64,000 nt of DNA. Source: Albifimbria verrucaria (lineage: Eukaryota; Ascomycota; Sordariomycetes; Hypocreales; Stachybotryaceae). The stretch lies in contig JAHREC010000011.1 in the NCBI GenBank assembly GCA_020081605.1, positions 2,108,001 through 2,172,000 of the forward strand. The letters run 5' to 3'. The notes under the pieces are model-generated. The model searched no databases, was not told where the DNA came from, and saw nothing but the letters and a program-made list of their open reading frames with translations. The translations under genes were made by a program, and so were the position numbers. The first letter of the stretch is position 1. Each line of letters starts with the position of its first letter. Below are positions 25,373-36,597 of the stretch, in pieces.

Positions 25373-25650
25373 GCGTTTCATCTGCTTCGTTGTATAGGAT
25401 TTGGAGAGGCCTGGACATTATTCGGATTGTGCTGCATCAGCACGGTACACCTTGTATTTGCTTCGGCGTTGGGGATGGGTCACGATAATAGGCGTCACGG
25501 TAGACGACCTCAGATATGAATACCAATTGAGCTTGCTTACCATGAACACTTCCAAACTTGTCCTTGTGATGTTGCTGTGTAGACATGTAATCACGATTAC
25601 GACGCGTCATGTCGATGTAGAAATGCAAATGGTATCGCTAAATCATAAGT

Positions 25651-26250
25651 CTATAGATACTTCCGCCCTGCCGCAGCTACTCTCGCCCTGAAGATTGGGC
25701 TCTTGACCTCCATGTTTGCCCGGTAAAAGGGACTCATAATAGCCTTCACCCAGTTATCATACACCTCTGTAAAGAACATCTTGATGGCTTCCTCTGTTGC
25801 AGGACTTGTAGGATTCGCGCCAACTGCTGTCGAGGATCGCGACGAGTTGGAGGAAACAGGGGTTGGTGTAGGAGAAGGAACTTGACGTTTCCGCCCGTGA
25901 CGAAGCAGGAGATGTAGTTGTTGAAGAACTTGTCGACGCACTTTAGGTACCTATTTCCCGCATCAAGCGGACAACGTCAGCGTATGAATCTCACGTTGCT
26001 CTTTTTGCGACACAGGCAAGTCGCAGCAGCATGGGCGGGCCATGCAACAAGGGGACAAGACGCACATCTGGCCGTGAGACCACTGCACCTCCTCGACGAT
26101 ATCCAAGCTCGAGTGCAAGATGAACTGGTTCAGGTGCCTGACCTGCTCGGAGAAGCGTGACTGGCCATCGCCGCCCTGCTTCGAGGTGCCGAACTCGTAC
26201 TCGAAGAGCGGGTTGTCCTGGGTGCCCACGATGGCGAAGTAGTAGCTCAT
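25651..26250 (-). CDS. TRS20: TRAPP subunit Trs20 / sedlin
   Basis: A longin-fold subunit of the TRAPP Rab-exchange complexes acting in ER-Golgi traffic and autophagy. Exons are 26066-26250 and 25651-25950, with a 115-bp intron whose donor splits the Met codon of GQMYLKCVDKF. The start MSYYFAIVGTQDNPLFEYEFG is typical. Then follow LNQFILHSSLDIVEE, NNYISCFVTGGNVKFLLLH, a Ser/Pro/Thr insert, and IKMFFTEVYDNWVKAIMSPFY ... ARVAAAGRKYL, the usual sedlin end. One missing C in the run at 25859-25862 breaks the frame just after LLLHQ; corrected length 161 aa. The gene is head-to-head with MRPL31. Confidence 0.93.
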
Positions 26251-26664
26251 TGTGTATAGCTACTCATTTGCGACGGCGGAGAAAGCGGTTTGCAGTAGCC
26301 CAGGGCACTATGCGACAGTCAAGCCCCTCGATCTTGTGGCGGGCGAGCTCCTGGGGTTCGTGACGGGCAGCCTTTTGGTGGTGATGGATGTTGTCGTGGT
26401 ACCTGCGGTGGGTAGTTTGGTCGCAGGCTCCCCATCCCCACTAAAAGTGATACGGGTAGGTACAGGTACCTCTGCCGGGGTTGCGATAATCCGCTCCACT
26501 CACCCCCAAAACCGTCCATTGCTAAGCTCTCGTTGCTTCCCGCTCTAGAAAAAAGTTACGCCGCGGGCTCGGAACGAACGTCGACCGACCGGAACGAGGA
26601 CGCAATACCGAACGACCACACACAGGCCATCCTCTGCTCTCACCAGCCCTCACCTCCCGCGATC
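26251..26664. other. Divergent promoter TRS20 / MRPL31
   Basis: 414 bp between the two start codons. No ORF or RNA gene is visible; any regulatory sites here could serve both genes. Confidence 0.6.
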
Positions 26665-27101
26665 ATGTTCGGTCCTTCCGCATCACCAACCCGCTGTCGG
26701 GCGGCTTGCTGTGGAAAATCCCTGGCGGCTGTCCAAGTTCCAGAAGAGGCGCCACCGTCTGCGTCTGCGCGCCGTCGACGACGTCGTTGCGACGCTCGAT
26801 TCCGCCCTCGCCAAGAAGGGCCAGACTCTCGAGTCCCTGGAGCGTTGGAAGGCTGAGATGCCTACTGAGGCAGAGATGCTCCCGCGCGACAAGTACACCA
26901 TGTTCAGCAGGACGGCGAAGCGCTACCGAAAGGGCATTCACAGTATGTTTCCCCTTACTTGGCTTTCAATGAGGAAGACCTGGACCCCAATGAGATGGGG
27001 TCGTGAATTGCTCGGCAATTGAGATCACAATGCTAACGTAGAGCACAGAGCTGCCCAAGTGGACGAGGGTTTCGCAGAGAATCAACCCGCCTGGTTTCTA
27101 A
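26665..27101 (+). CDS. MRPL31: Mitochondrial large-subunit ribosomal protein MrpL31 (mL60)
   Basis: A small fungal mitoribosomal protein. Exons are 26665-26942 and 27049-27101 with a 106-bp intron. The corrected protein is 110 aa: MFGPFRITNPLSGGLLWKIPWRLS, KFQKRRHRLRLRAVDDVV, then TLDSALAKKGQTLESLERW and KYTMFSRTAKRYRKGIHKLPKWTRVSQRINPPGF. The basic N-terminus doubles as a mitochondrial import signal in this family. Two single missing bases (26674-26677 and the CCC at 26720-26722) disturb the first 20 codons, so the N-terminus is readable only across three frames. The C-terminal exon, which ends in PPGF, confirms the splice. Confidence 0.9.
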
Positions 27102-27435
27102 GGGGCAGATTGGTACGAACATGTTCACGAGCTGGAGTCACGCTATATATACGGCAGTGCGCGCGGGATTGCTGCCATCTTTACAATACCTGTACAACAT
27201 CTTGTTTCACTATTACACTTGCTGGGAGTCTTGGGAAAGGCCGGTGGTGGTATTGCATTATACTAGAATACATCTGGAGGCTCATAAACAATGAGCAAGG
27301 GAACCTAGATGCAACGTTCCCAATTTTATCGTACCACTTCTCTCTGCTGTCCTCCTGGGCCCCGCGTGCTCGTGCCCCTTGTTTCGGGACTGATTCAGAC
27401 TTCTATCATGTGCTTCCTCCCTGCCGCCTGCATCT
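27102..27435. other. Convergent 3' region MRPL31 / CBC2
   Basis: 334 bp between the two stop codons; only terminator-side sequence, no gene. Confidence 0.6.
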
Positions 27436-28104
27436 TTATCTGGCGAACCTGCCCTCGCTGTCGTATTCATTTATCCGATCTGACTGGATCGCCCTGCCGA
27501 GACCACCGCGGCCCTCGTCGAAGTCTTCTCGGTACTCGTCTCTGACCTGACCGCCAGATTTGCCACGGCCGTACTGCCTGCCCTCCTCGAAGCCCGGGTC
27601 GAGATCCGTCCGGATGACGCGCTCGTCGAGCTTGGTGCCGCCAATGTACTTCATGCAGTCGAGGGCATCCTGGTGGGAGTAGTACTCGACGAAGCAGAAG
27701 CCACAGGGGTCTTGTTGAAGCGATCAAGTCCCATGACCAGGCGCTTGATCTCGCCGCATTTGGAGAACAGCTCGTAGACCTGCTCCTCTGTTGTGTAGAA
27801 TGAACTAGATAGCATTTGGTTAGAGATGATTGCCCCAGAAAGAAAGCAGCGCATTGTATCCGCAGGGTGAAGCTCACAGGTTGCCCACGTATAGCGTCGT
27901 GGCGTTTGCTAAAGGGTCGACTTGAGGCTCGGCGGGACGATCCTGACCCTCATCGTCGTTGTCGCGTCTCCGCTTGTTCTAAACAAGAAGTGTTAGCTTC
28001 GATAAGAGCTGGCGGGGAGTGATGGGGAGCTATCGAACCCTGCTCTGGTAGTAGGCACTGGGCCTGTCGAGCCGGTCGACTGTGCTTCTGGCTCCGGGTG
28101 GCAT
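27436..28104 (-). CDS. CBC2: Nuclear cap-binding complex small subunit (Cbc2/CBP20)
   Basis: The RRM protein that binds the m7G cap of nuclear transcripts together with CBP80. Exons are 28039-28104, 27878-27978 and 27436-27804, with introns of 60 and 73 bp. The N-terminus ([21 protein letters not shown]) holds the conserved tyrosines that stack on the cap. The RRM has RNP2 TLYVGNLSFY and RNP1 CGFCFVEYY; cap contacts continue through [26 protein letters not shown]. The tail is Arg/Asp/Gly-rich. One missing C in the run at 27706-27709 splits RNP1 (KTP | CGFCF). Corrected length 178 aa. Divergent from NUP82, as is sensible for two mRNA-export genes, though this may be chance. Confidence 0.94.
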
Positions 28105-28727
28105 CTCGAGAGGCTTGCGAGGCTGTAGGTGAAGAATATGGATGGAAAGAGAAAGGACAGATAGAGGAGGAGAGGGCGAGGGCAGCGTCAATGCGAGGCT
28201 GCGCAGCTAGCTGTGGGTTGGGTTGAGCTCTTGCAGAGGATGCGATGGGGGGCGACGGAGTTTACACGACAACCTCGAATGGCGCGCGTTTGGGTGCTCG
28301 TTCCTTCAAGGGCTGGTGATGCAAGGCTCAGCGAAGCTATACCCACCCAACTTACTGGTCGTTGGTGGGCCAGGACGCGGCTCGCAGTGGGCTGGGCACC
28401 AAGGCCTGGCCGTACCTGCAGGTACCGTGACGTGCAACGGCCGCGGTGGAGGTACTTGGCGCAGGTACCGGCCAGTCGTCTAGGCGCCTGCGCTTCAGTG
28501 GTGTGGAGCTAAGCTCGTGCCAGCCTCGTCCCCAAAGATCTAGCAAAGCTGCTTTCACTGTAGAATAATTCATCCGCAGGCCTGAACTTGCTCTTCCTCG
28601 CGCCTCGCATCAACACCACACCACACCGCACCGCACCGCACTGCGCGCGCAACCATTACCAGGACCATACGGAGCTTTCACCCCTGGCTATTGCTGCGAT
28701 TGTTGATCCGCCTCGGAGACTGGCACG
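28105..28727. other. Divergent promoter CBC2 / NUP82
   Basis: 623 bp between start codons, containing a CACAC/CGCAC microsatellite at 28611-28641. No gene. Confidence 0.6.
28611..28641. repeat. Pentanucleotide (ACCAC/ACCGC)n
   Basis: About six five-base units, two ACCAC-like and four GCACC-like, are related to the array at 16076-16130. Confidence 0.8.
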
Positions 28728-31424
28728 ATGCCCAAGGTCAAGAGCTTTACGGCGCCTTGGCTGGCCAACAACGCCCCTGGTCACCAGCTTTTGAGCCGTC
28801 CGCCGATGCCCTTCGCTCACGCGCGCTCTCCCCGCCATATTCTTCGTCCAAGAAGCAAGCTATCGCCGGTCCTCGGAGGACAATTGCGCGACGAGGCACC
28901 GAGGTCTTCGTCGCCGTTGGCCGAGAAATTCGATGGGGCGACTTGGCGTACCTCAAGGAAGAATGGCTGAACAAGCAGCCAAGGGCAAAGTCTGGAACAA
29001 TCCCTCACATCAAGAGGGAAGACTCATCTCAATCGTTTGACGGCCAAGGAGACGGCCAGGACGCGGCCGGTTTGAGGGTATGTCCGGCAGATTATCCTTG
29101 CTAAGCGACCGACTAACATGGCCATAGACGATCAAGACACCAGTGGCAGAGGACATTCGCCAGCTCATTATCTCTCCCAACCTGAACTACCTTGCTATCA
29201 TTACAACGCATACCATTCACATTTGTGTACTACCCGACTCGTCGCACCTCACCAGCGAAGACAATGGCCCTCTCAAGCCCAAGATCTACACCCTCGGGCC
29301 AACGACGCACGTCACGTCACGTTCCTCCATCGCCTCTGTGCTGTGGCACCCGCTTGGTGTTAATGGCACCTGTGTTGTAACAGTGACTGCCGATGCTGTT
29401 GTGCGGCTTTGGGAACTCAACCTTTCTGATAGGTGGTCGTTTGACGCTCCCACGACATCCATCGACCTCAAGAAGCTGGCAGATGGCACGACGCTAGACC
29501 AGGATTTCTCTGCCACTGCTTCGACCACAAACAAGGCATTTTCTCCTGATTCGTTCGAAATGGAAGTTGCAGCAGCTAGCTTTGCTAAGAAAGGCTCTGG
29601 AGGCTGGAATCCCATGACGTTGTGGATTGCTATGCGAGAGGGAGATGTCTACGCGCTGTGCCCACTTCTCCTCAGCGCTGGGCTCCCCTCCAACCCTGAT
29701 TCCTTCATTGTCCGTCTCGATAGTGACCACACTCGCTAGCATTGAGGATGACCCGACTGTTGCGGACCATGAGAAGCTGCTTGCTCAGCAGCAGATGGAA
29801 TGGATGGGTGAGCTAGATTCCCAGGAGCCACACGTCATCGACGGACCGCTAGGGGAACCAATTACAGAAGTGTATACCAGACCTTCTCGTCCCGGTGTTA
29901 CTCCCAGGCTGCAAGGCCCTTTCGACCTCACTTCAGACCCAGAGACGGGGATGAGCTGGACACGTCCATTACCGACATTCTGGTGATTGGAAAGAAGACT
30001 GAGACTGATGAATTAATGATGGGAGAAGACGAGGAGTTGGAATTGGATGAGGGTGGCGACCAGGAAGGCCTTTCTCTCGCTGTCTTGTGCACACTTTCTA
30101 CCAGTGGCCAGGTCCGTATTTACCTTGACCTTGAAGGCGTGCAAGCTCAATGGCTGCCGCCAAAGAACAAATCCAAGGTGGGCTGGTACACGAACCCAGA
30201 CCCTCCATCTCTGCTTGCTTTCCAGGCCATGGACACCATGAGCCCGGTCGAGGTTAATGAGGATGGTTGGCCAGTCTTTAGCGAGGATGTCATGTCTCGC
30301 TACAGCTTCTATGTGACGCACCATGCTGGCATCAGCTACGTCTCTCTCACACCTTGGATCTTCCGTTTGGAGAGCGAGTTCAGCGGTGATTCTGAGGCGG
30401 GTACGGACTTCAGAATCGGACTCGTCATCAACTCTCAGTCCGTGAGGGATAAGATCTACTCGCAGTCTACGGCGGATGTTGCCGTGCCATTGGCCGCCTG
30501 CAACGTCTTGCGTGACCCTGATGTTGGGTACTTCCTTTTGTCATCAACTCCCTACGAACCTATCGCCATCACGTTTGATACACCCGATGACGACCTGACG
30601 CCGATACGGCCCGAAAGCCCGACCTATGAGCGAGAGACGCCCTTGCCCCCGTGGAAGCCTATGAGCCTCGCCCAGTCTTCCAGCCTCCCCATATGTTTGA
30701 CCAGGGCTCGAGCTTACCGGCTCTGCTGGCCAAGCTGCGCAGCTCTCGTCACAAGACTATGGTGAATTCGGAGGTGCGGCTTAGTCCTTTGACTCTCCAG
30801 ATCTTCACCGACGCACACAAGATTCTCAGTGATGAAACATACCGTTTGGGTGTAGCGGCAGCAGCCGTGTTCCGACGATGCGAGCTGCTCCAGTCAGAGC
30901 TCAAGATGCAAGTCGCAAAAGCCAACGGGGTCAAGAACAGAATCGACCCTATTATTGGAGCGCATCGTGATGGCGAAACGGACAACCAAATGTTCGAGCG
31001 GCGAATCGCAGAGGCGAAAACTCGTCAGGAAAAACTGGTCCAACGCTTGGAAGGCTTGCGAAAGGCCGTAGGCAACACGTCAACGAGGGACTTGAGCGCA
31101 AAGGAACGTGCGTACATAGAGGAGGTCAGGACTATAGAAGCCAGCATCTCTCCTCCTTCCGAGGACAGGGCTGAGCTGAAGCAGCAGACACAGCACCTGT
31201 GGCAAAGATTAGAGGATGTGAAGCACCTCCAAGCGGAGCTGGCCAGCGAGGTCGAATCGCTGACCAAGGCGGGCGAGGAGGAGGGCACTTCTACGCCTGA
31301 ACTCATGATACCGGCAGGCATCAGGCGTACAAAGTTGCAACAGGTCCAAGGGCTGCTTTCGAGAGAGACAGCATTGGTCGAGGCTGTGAGGGCGAGGCTA
31401 GAGCGGCTCCAAACTAGTTTGTAA
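28728..31424 (+). CDS. NUP82: Nucleoporin Nup82
   Basis: A cytoplasmic-face nucleoporin; with Nup159 and Nsp1 it anchors mRNA-export factors. Exons are 28728-29077 and 29128-31424 with a 50-bp intron; corrected length 883 aa. It opens MPKVKSFTAPWLANNAPGHQLFE. The N-terminal part is a WD-like beta-propeller (DIRQLIISPNLNYLAIIT; VLWHPLGVNGTCVVTVTADAVVRLWELN; LSLAVLCTLSTSGQVRIYLDL; YVSLTPWIFRLESEF). The C-terminal third is coiled coil (FRRCELLQSELKMQVAKANGVK; RQEKLVQRLEGLRKAVG; LWQRLEDVKHLQAELASEVESL). Five single missing bases are inferred, at 28789-28792, about 29670, 29685-29688, 29947-29950 and 30646-30650. With all five restored the coding length is a multiple of three. Confidence 0.88.
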
Positions 31425-32815
31425 GATAAGACACAGGGACAGTAATCAGAATACGGCGAGGCGACGGATCATCCGTTGCGGCATCTACAGAGCAAAGACT
31501 TCCCTTGAGATGTGTGCTAACGCGGCCTGTGTGGTGGGATATTCCTTGCATGGAAAGTGATATATTGGAGTGGTCGTCGAATCACAGTCGTAGATAGGTC
31601 TTACGGAAAGCCCAACTGCCGAATCACACATTGACGTCGATCACTCATGGTGAGGCTGCTCCGGCCGGGGATATCAGATCCCGGATCTACTCGATGCTTT
31701 TTCCGGGGAAGACGAAGCCAATCACCAACACAAGGCTATCAGCCCACGTCCTAGACGGCGATGCAAAGAATTTGCCCTTTTGCCCTTTTGCCAGCAAGAA
31801 ACTGCACATTCTATTTCAGGGGCTTTTGCTGGCGCTGCTTCCGCCGTCTTGGGCATCAGAAAGCCAGGCTCGCAGCGCAGAGCTTGGGTATGCACGTTGG
31901 TTAGCCTGTTTCTGGGGCTGGGGGATCCAATGTAGACGATTGTCGTGGAACTTGGCATATGATCAACTTTTTTGCGCCTCTTTTTCCCTTTTCTGCGTCT
32001 TCAGCGCGCCTCAGGCTTGTTTTGTCATTTTTGAACCCAACAGGTTGAAGCCCTGGTATTGGTGTATGGCCTTGGTGCATGTCCCAGGGAGACTTCTCAG
32101 TGGGTGGCCAGGGCATGCATGATACAACAAGCAACCATAGAAAAAAAGAGAGAAAAGGGTACGCAAGCGGTGAAGTGGCGTCCCCTTGTCGTATGATGAG
32201 AAAGCAGGGCCAAAAAGCAGGAAAAACGCCTGTGAGACGCCGCTGTCGCTCGTGGAGAGGTGGCACCAGCGAGACGACGCTGCTAGCGACGACCAAGGAC
32301 GCTGCGTTGGTCGGTGTTTATGCGAATTGCGAGTCAGGACGGAAGAGCCAGAGTGGCAAGTGCAGCATACTGCATGTGGACTGTGGCATTCGCTCGCGGT
32401 ATGCCAATGGATTCACCGGGAGTTGAACAGAGTGTGCGTTGTCTGGGTTAGCAGATGGTAGCATCACCACCACGACACGACATAGCAATGCCACACACCC
32501 ATCCATCGCGGGACACCCTGGTGTTTCCTTGGCCCGCCATGCCCTTGCTCTTCTCGCCCTACTTTTGATCGATAGACCAAAGCCACAATTGCAAAGTTGA
32601 GCTTGGACAAAATTACCCGGCGTCTGCCAGACTGGCGGTTCAGCGCAAGTGCCGAAGATATATAAGAGGACTTGCGCTCCAAGCCCTCTCGTCGTCTCGT
32701 CTGCCAGGACACAACATCCTCTGCTTCTTTACACTTACCTTCGATTCATGCTTTTTGTGTTCCTTTAACTCCTTTCAAAAATTGTTCCCAGACGAGTGTT
32801 TATTCTAACTCCAAA
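31425..32815. other. Intergenic, promoter of the 32816 gene at right
   Basis: 3' flank of NUP82 and promoter of the unknown gene at 32816, including a TATA-like box. No coding sequence is recognised. Confidence 0.6.
32658..32665 (+). promoter_or_regulatory. TATA box (TATATAAG)
   Basis: A canonical TATATAAG lies 151 bp before the ATG at 32816, in a plausible core-promoter position with a long pyrimidine-rich leader between. Confidence 0.5.
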
Positions 32816-34010
32816 ATGGTCTCCTCAACAACATTTCCCATAGATTATCAAGGACTAATCTATAGTAAGCCCACCTGCTTCTAGTCACATAGCTCTCGGA
32901 TCCCTTGCAGAGACACTGATACTTTTTCCTTATAGGCAACTGCTTGATGATATTTGGTGATCATTGTGACATCGACATCACCTCGCAGGTCGCCGACTCG
33001 AAATGGACCGTTCATGTCTTGAAGACGGAGAAGCGCAAACGCACCGCCGTCTTCTCTGAATCATCCAGTACACTGTCTGGAGCTCTTGAAGCACTCCACG
33101 AGAAGTCTGCCATGGCTGTGAACCAGTTCATCACGACCAATGGTTTTGATCTGCCTCCCAAGTTTTCCTCACGGAGTGCTGGCCGTAAGGCAAGCCGTGG
33201 AACATACAGAACATCGTTGGACGAATCCGAAATCATCTCTCTAGATGGCGAATCGGGAACGTCATCATCGAGTGACGAGTCCGAGGATGGATCCTCGGAC
33301 TCAGATGTCTCCCGCAGTGTTTCTTCCGGTGGCAAGGGTGCTCGACGTGCTATCGCACGCATCACGCCTCGCCCATACATGGCGGTGAGGCGTTCCGAGC
33401 CATACGGAAACGGTCCGCCCTACCGAGCCACGTACGAGCACCATCCTTTGACGCCGTCGGTCGACCGCCGCATGGGCCCTTCTTACCACCAGTAGGCCCG
33501 GGGCTTGCAAGACCAGCTCGCATCTGCAAGCAATCACCTCCTCCCGCGCCAGGGAACATGCAAGGCATCCCACCACCCCCAGGCAGGATCCCGCATTCGC
33601 TGCGCAACTCGCCCGCCTACGGCCACGGGGTTCCGCCGCCACCTCCCAGGCACCTTGGTGTACTCATGTCTATATCTTGGATCGGTCATGGCGAGATAAA
33701 CATCCTGGATGACAGCCTGCTGAGCGTCCCTATCCTGAGAACAAGAGTAAGCCAACTCGTGCGTCAAAAGGTAGCAGAATTTCAGGACACCGCCTCAGTA
33801 AACCTTTCGATGACCCTGCTGCAGGTCGCGATCAAGCGGCTACACATTGGCAGCAAATCATATGAGATCGGCAACTTCATGGGGAACCTTTACGCCGTAT
33901 TCGAGTCCTCACCCGAGTTTCCTCGTATCGAAGTAGAGGTCAGGTCAATGCCGATGCCACCGGCACCCAATGAAGCTGCCACGCATGTCCAGTCTCACAA
34001 GTCCGACTAA
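32816..34010 (+). CDS. Conserved-looking protein of unknown function, acidic and proline-rich
   Basis: I do not recognise this gene. Exons are 32816-32864 and 32936-34010 with a 71-bp intron (GTAAGC ... TATAG); corrected length 374 aa. It opens MVSSTTFPIDYQGLIYSNCLM. The N-terminal third is folded-looking (IFGDHCDIDITSQVADSKW ... FITTNGFDLPP). A Ser/Asp/Glu-rich acidic tract follows (DESEDGSSDSDVSRSVSSGG), then a Pro-rich middle (SPPPAPGNMQGIPPPPGR) and a C-terminal region (SWIGHGEINILDDSLLSV ... IGNFMGNLYAVFESSPEFPRIEVEV). One missing C in the run at 33477-33479 breaks the frame. No signal peptide or membrane segment. The TATA box and clean intron suggest a regulated real gene. Confidence 0.7.
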
Positions 34011-35701
34011 TGAGACACGAGCCTGAAGCATCATCGGACGAAACAAGACATTTGCGTCAAAGTGATGCTTTCCAAATGAGATGGGCTGAACCCAGCACCA
34101 TTGCCGCCCTATCAAAACTCAGGGGTCCATCTCTGTCAAAGCCATCTGGCAGTGGTGCCATACGTTATTAAGAAGGAGATCTGCTTCACAGGAGGCGGAA
34201 AGCTCCATTGCTCACATGAGCCCAACCATGCCGGCTATTCCAGCATGTTGTGTTTGCTTATTGTTAGAACTTTTGCCTTTTTCGAGATACTCGCAGCATT
34301 GGCGTTGGGGTCTCTCATGTGTTTGTGCTGTACTGTGCGGTAGAACCGCCTAGATTCTCGGGATGAGACACGGGTTTGAATCGGCTGGTGCGTATCTTCG
34401 GATAGGACTCAGCCGTGACCGCAAATCGGGACACGTCCTTAAGAAATGCATAAGCGGTGTAACAATACTGCGTCAATCTTGACAGGTTGGCTGACTAGCT
34501 GTCTTTTGAAAGACATATAATATACATCGGTGGGATGGTGTCAGTTGCTACCCACCCTCTTAGCTACACATTTCCAATTGGCAATGGGGTGATACAGAGA
34601 AGAAAGCTGATGTGAAATGTCACAAACGCACACACATCAGTCGTATAGTATGACACTTACAGTGGAAGCACGAAAAGCAGACACCGAGTCACATCAGCGA
34701 CTGTGATTACGTGCAGTGCCAGCCCGCATTCCGCAACCTTGGCGTGCTACTTCGCAGGTCATCTCATGTGACTTCCATGGTTTTCATCGGATGCACACCG
34801 TCGGACAGAAGCACACAAACGGCAGGATTTCTGCAGGCGCGGATGTAGGTGATATTACGCGACAGCAGGCTGGCCTTGACTTACCAAGAATGACACAGAA
34901 GCTGCAGCATCTTTCCCATCAATGAACGAAGCCCATTTGTGACGGCCCATGCCCTAACGTGCTGCTCGGTCAGAGATAATCCCGAATTTGGTAGGTGTCT
35001 TCGGTGAACTGGGTTAATGCCACGCTTTGCATTGGGGGAACAAAACCGTATCCGGGCATATTGTAGGGTCGGGTAAGAGAATGACGGTATCCGTGGGGGT
35101 GGCACTGTGGGATAAGTTGCCGAAGTAAGGCTGACTAGAGCATTCGTACCATGGAAAAAGGACTGCATGCACGACTTCGTGCAGGGATTTGCAGTGTGAT
35201 TTGTGCGGTCTGGCGACATGCCGAGCAGATTAGTGACGCTCATTGTGTGTATAGTCGGTAGTAATGGGGATTTATCAGAGTCTGACGAGAGAGCGGTGCT
35301 CGAAAGGCTGCCACACAATGTGAATGCGAACGGCTCAGGCTGTCAACACCCGCTTGCAGCTATGCATATCGCATGTCCAGGACTTCGAGTTTCTGCCAAG
35401 GTGTCTTTAAGGAAATCGGGTCTCTAAAATTGGCCCGCGAGGGGAAAGATATTGAGGAATCACTGCCCTTGGTTTCTAAAATGTGTAACCCTAAATACTC
35501 CTGCATATTCGTACCTGACCGATTCACCTGCAGTGAATGAGGTGGTATGGCACGTACCCTACCCCAGGGACTCTTTTTGAATCGTGTAATCTTTACGCTG
35601 TCTTCCGTTGCATTTCTCGCTCCTCCAATGCTGCAAAAGCCTTTCCCAGCTTACTGAAGCTATCGTATATAAGTGCTATAATGATCATCAGCAATTGTGG
35701 T
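34011..35701. other. Intergenic between convergent genes
   Basis: 1.7 kb between the unknown gene (+) and the EBP-like gene (-). A 145-codon frame at 34881-35318 has no family resemblance. Nothing else is seen. Confidence 0.6.
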
Positions 35702-36597
35702 CTAATAGGTTGCATTGGAGTACGATAGTATCATCAGGAACACACCTAGTGGGACAATGGCCCAAGGAAGGTTAAAACCAGCATAGTAAACCCAGAAGTA
35801 AAGAAACTCAGGACGACTGTAAGAAACGCCAGAGAACTGAGAATCGGCCCAGTTAGTTGCGTAATACAGGGCGACACCATAAAGATGTGCTACGCAGACG
35901 ACAATCTGATAAAAGTGCCGGTAGTGGGATTTTGAAAGGATGCTGATGACACACAGTACAGCCAATGGGCCCCAGGCAAACTGGATTGGAGAGATTAGCA
36001 GGCCGGTGATGTGAATGGTTAAGTAAGGTGGCTGGATTCTTACAACTGTGATAGTCTCCACGCAGACAGTGAAGACATCGGATGTCAAATACCGGGAATC
36101 AGAGAGGGTGTACTCCTTCCAGAGCTGGGCGAACAAGGTGTTCTTGCTAGGAATGGAGGTGCGGTTGAAGATATAATAGCCTTGGAAGGTATTAATGCAA
36201 GCGTACACACACACTGTTGGAGGCTTTTTCACTTACCCTCAAAGGCGAGATGCAAGAAGCCAGCTAAATGAGTATTAGAGTCAGCCAGGTCAACTCCACT
36301 TCCACTGATTAAAAATGAGATAAAATCGTAGGTGCAGGCTCGATTTGTTCACACGAGGAAAGTGAAAGTCTAAGGCGGTGCTTGAACCAACTCACACAAG
36401 GCAAACCAGCAGGCAGCGAAGATATCCAAGGGTGGAAGGCGGCGACGAGTGGCTAGTAAGTAAGTGGCGACGATAACAGCACCGATGATGGCGGCGAATG
36501 CCGGCAGAACGCTTGTCAGAGGCGCATCATTAGGAAGGTAGCCGGGAATCCTGGCATCGCGTGGATAGTAAGGATGCCTAGGGTCAAATGTCTCCAT
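35702..36597 (-). CDS. EXPERA/EBP-type sterol isomerase-like membrane protein
   Basis: A multi-pass ER membrane protein related to emopamil-binding protein, the sterol delta8-delta7 isomerase. Four exons on the minus strand: 36396-36597, 36237-36263 (27 bases), 36044-36180 and 35702-35980; introns 132, 56 and 63 bp. All phases agree and give 214 aa with no frame error. Family hallmarks are EYTLSDSRYLTSDVFTVCVETITV (catalytic acidic residues and VCVE) followed by FAWGPLAVLCV, VVCVAHLYGVALYY and PEFLYFWVYYAGFNLPWAIVPLG. The first membrane span is LPAFAAIIGAVIVATYLLA. A second in-frame ATG at 36615 is possible; METFDPRHPYYP is the more natural start. Fungi normally make ergosterol with Erg2, so the physiological substrate is open. 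Confidence 0.85.

Noticed and set aside
34360..34390. GGGTTTGAATC, like a tRNA B box
   Set aside because: No matching A box or acceptor stem lies about 50-70 bases upstream.
34881..35318. 145-codon minus-strand frame
   Set aside because: No recognisable motif; it lies in a convergent intergenic region.
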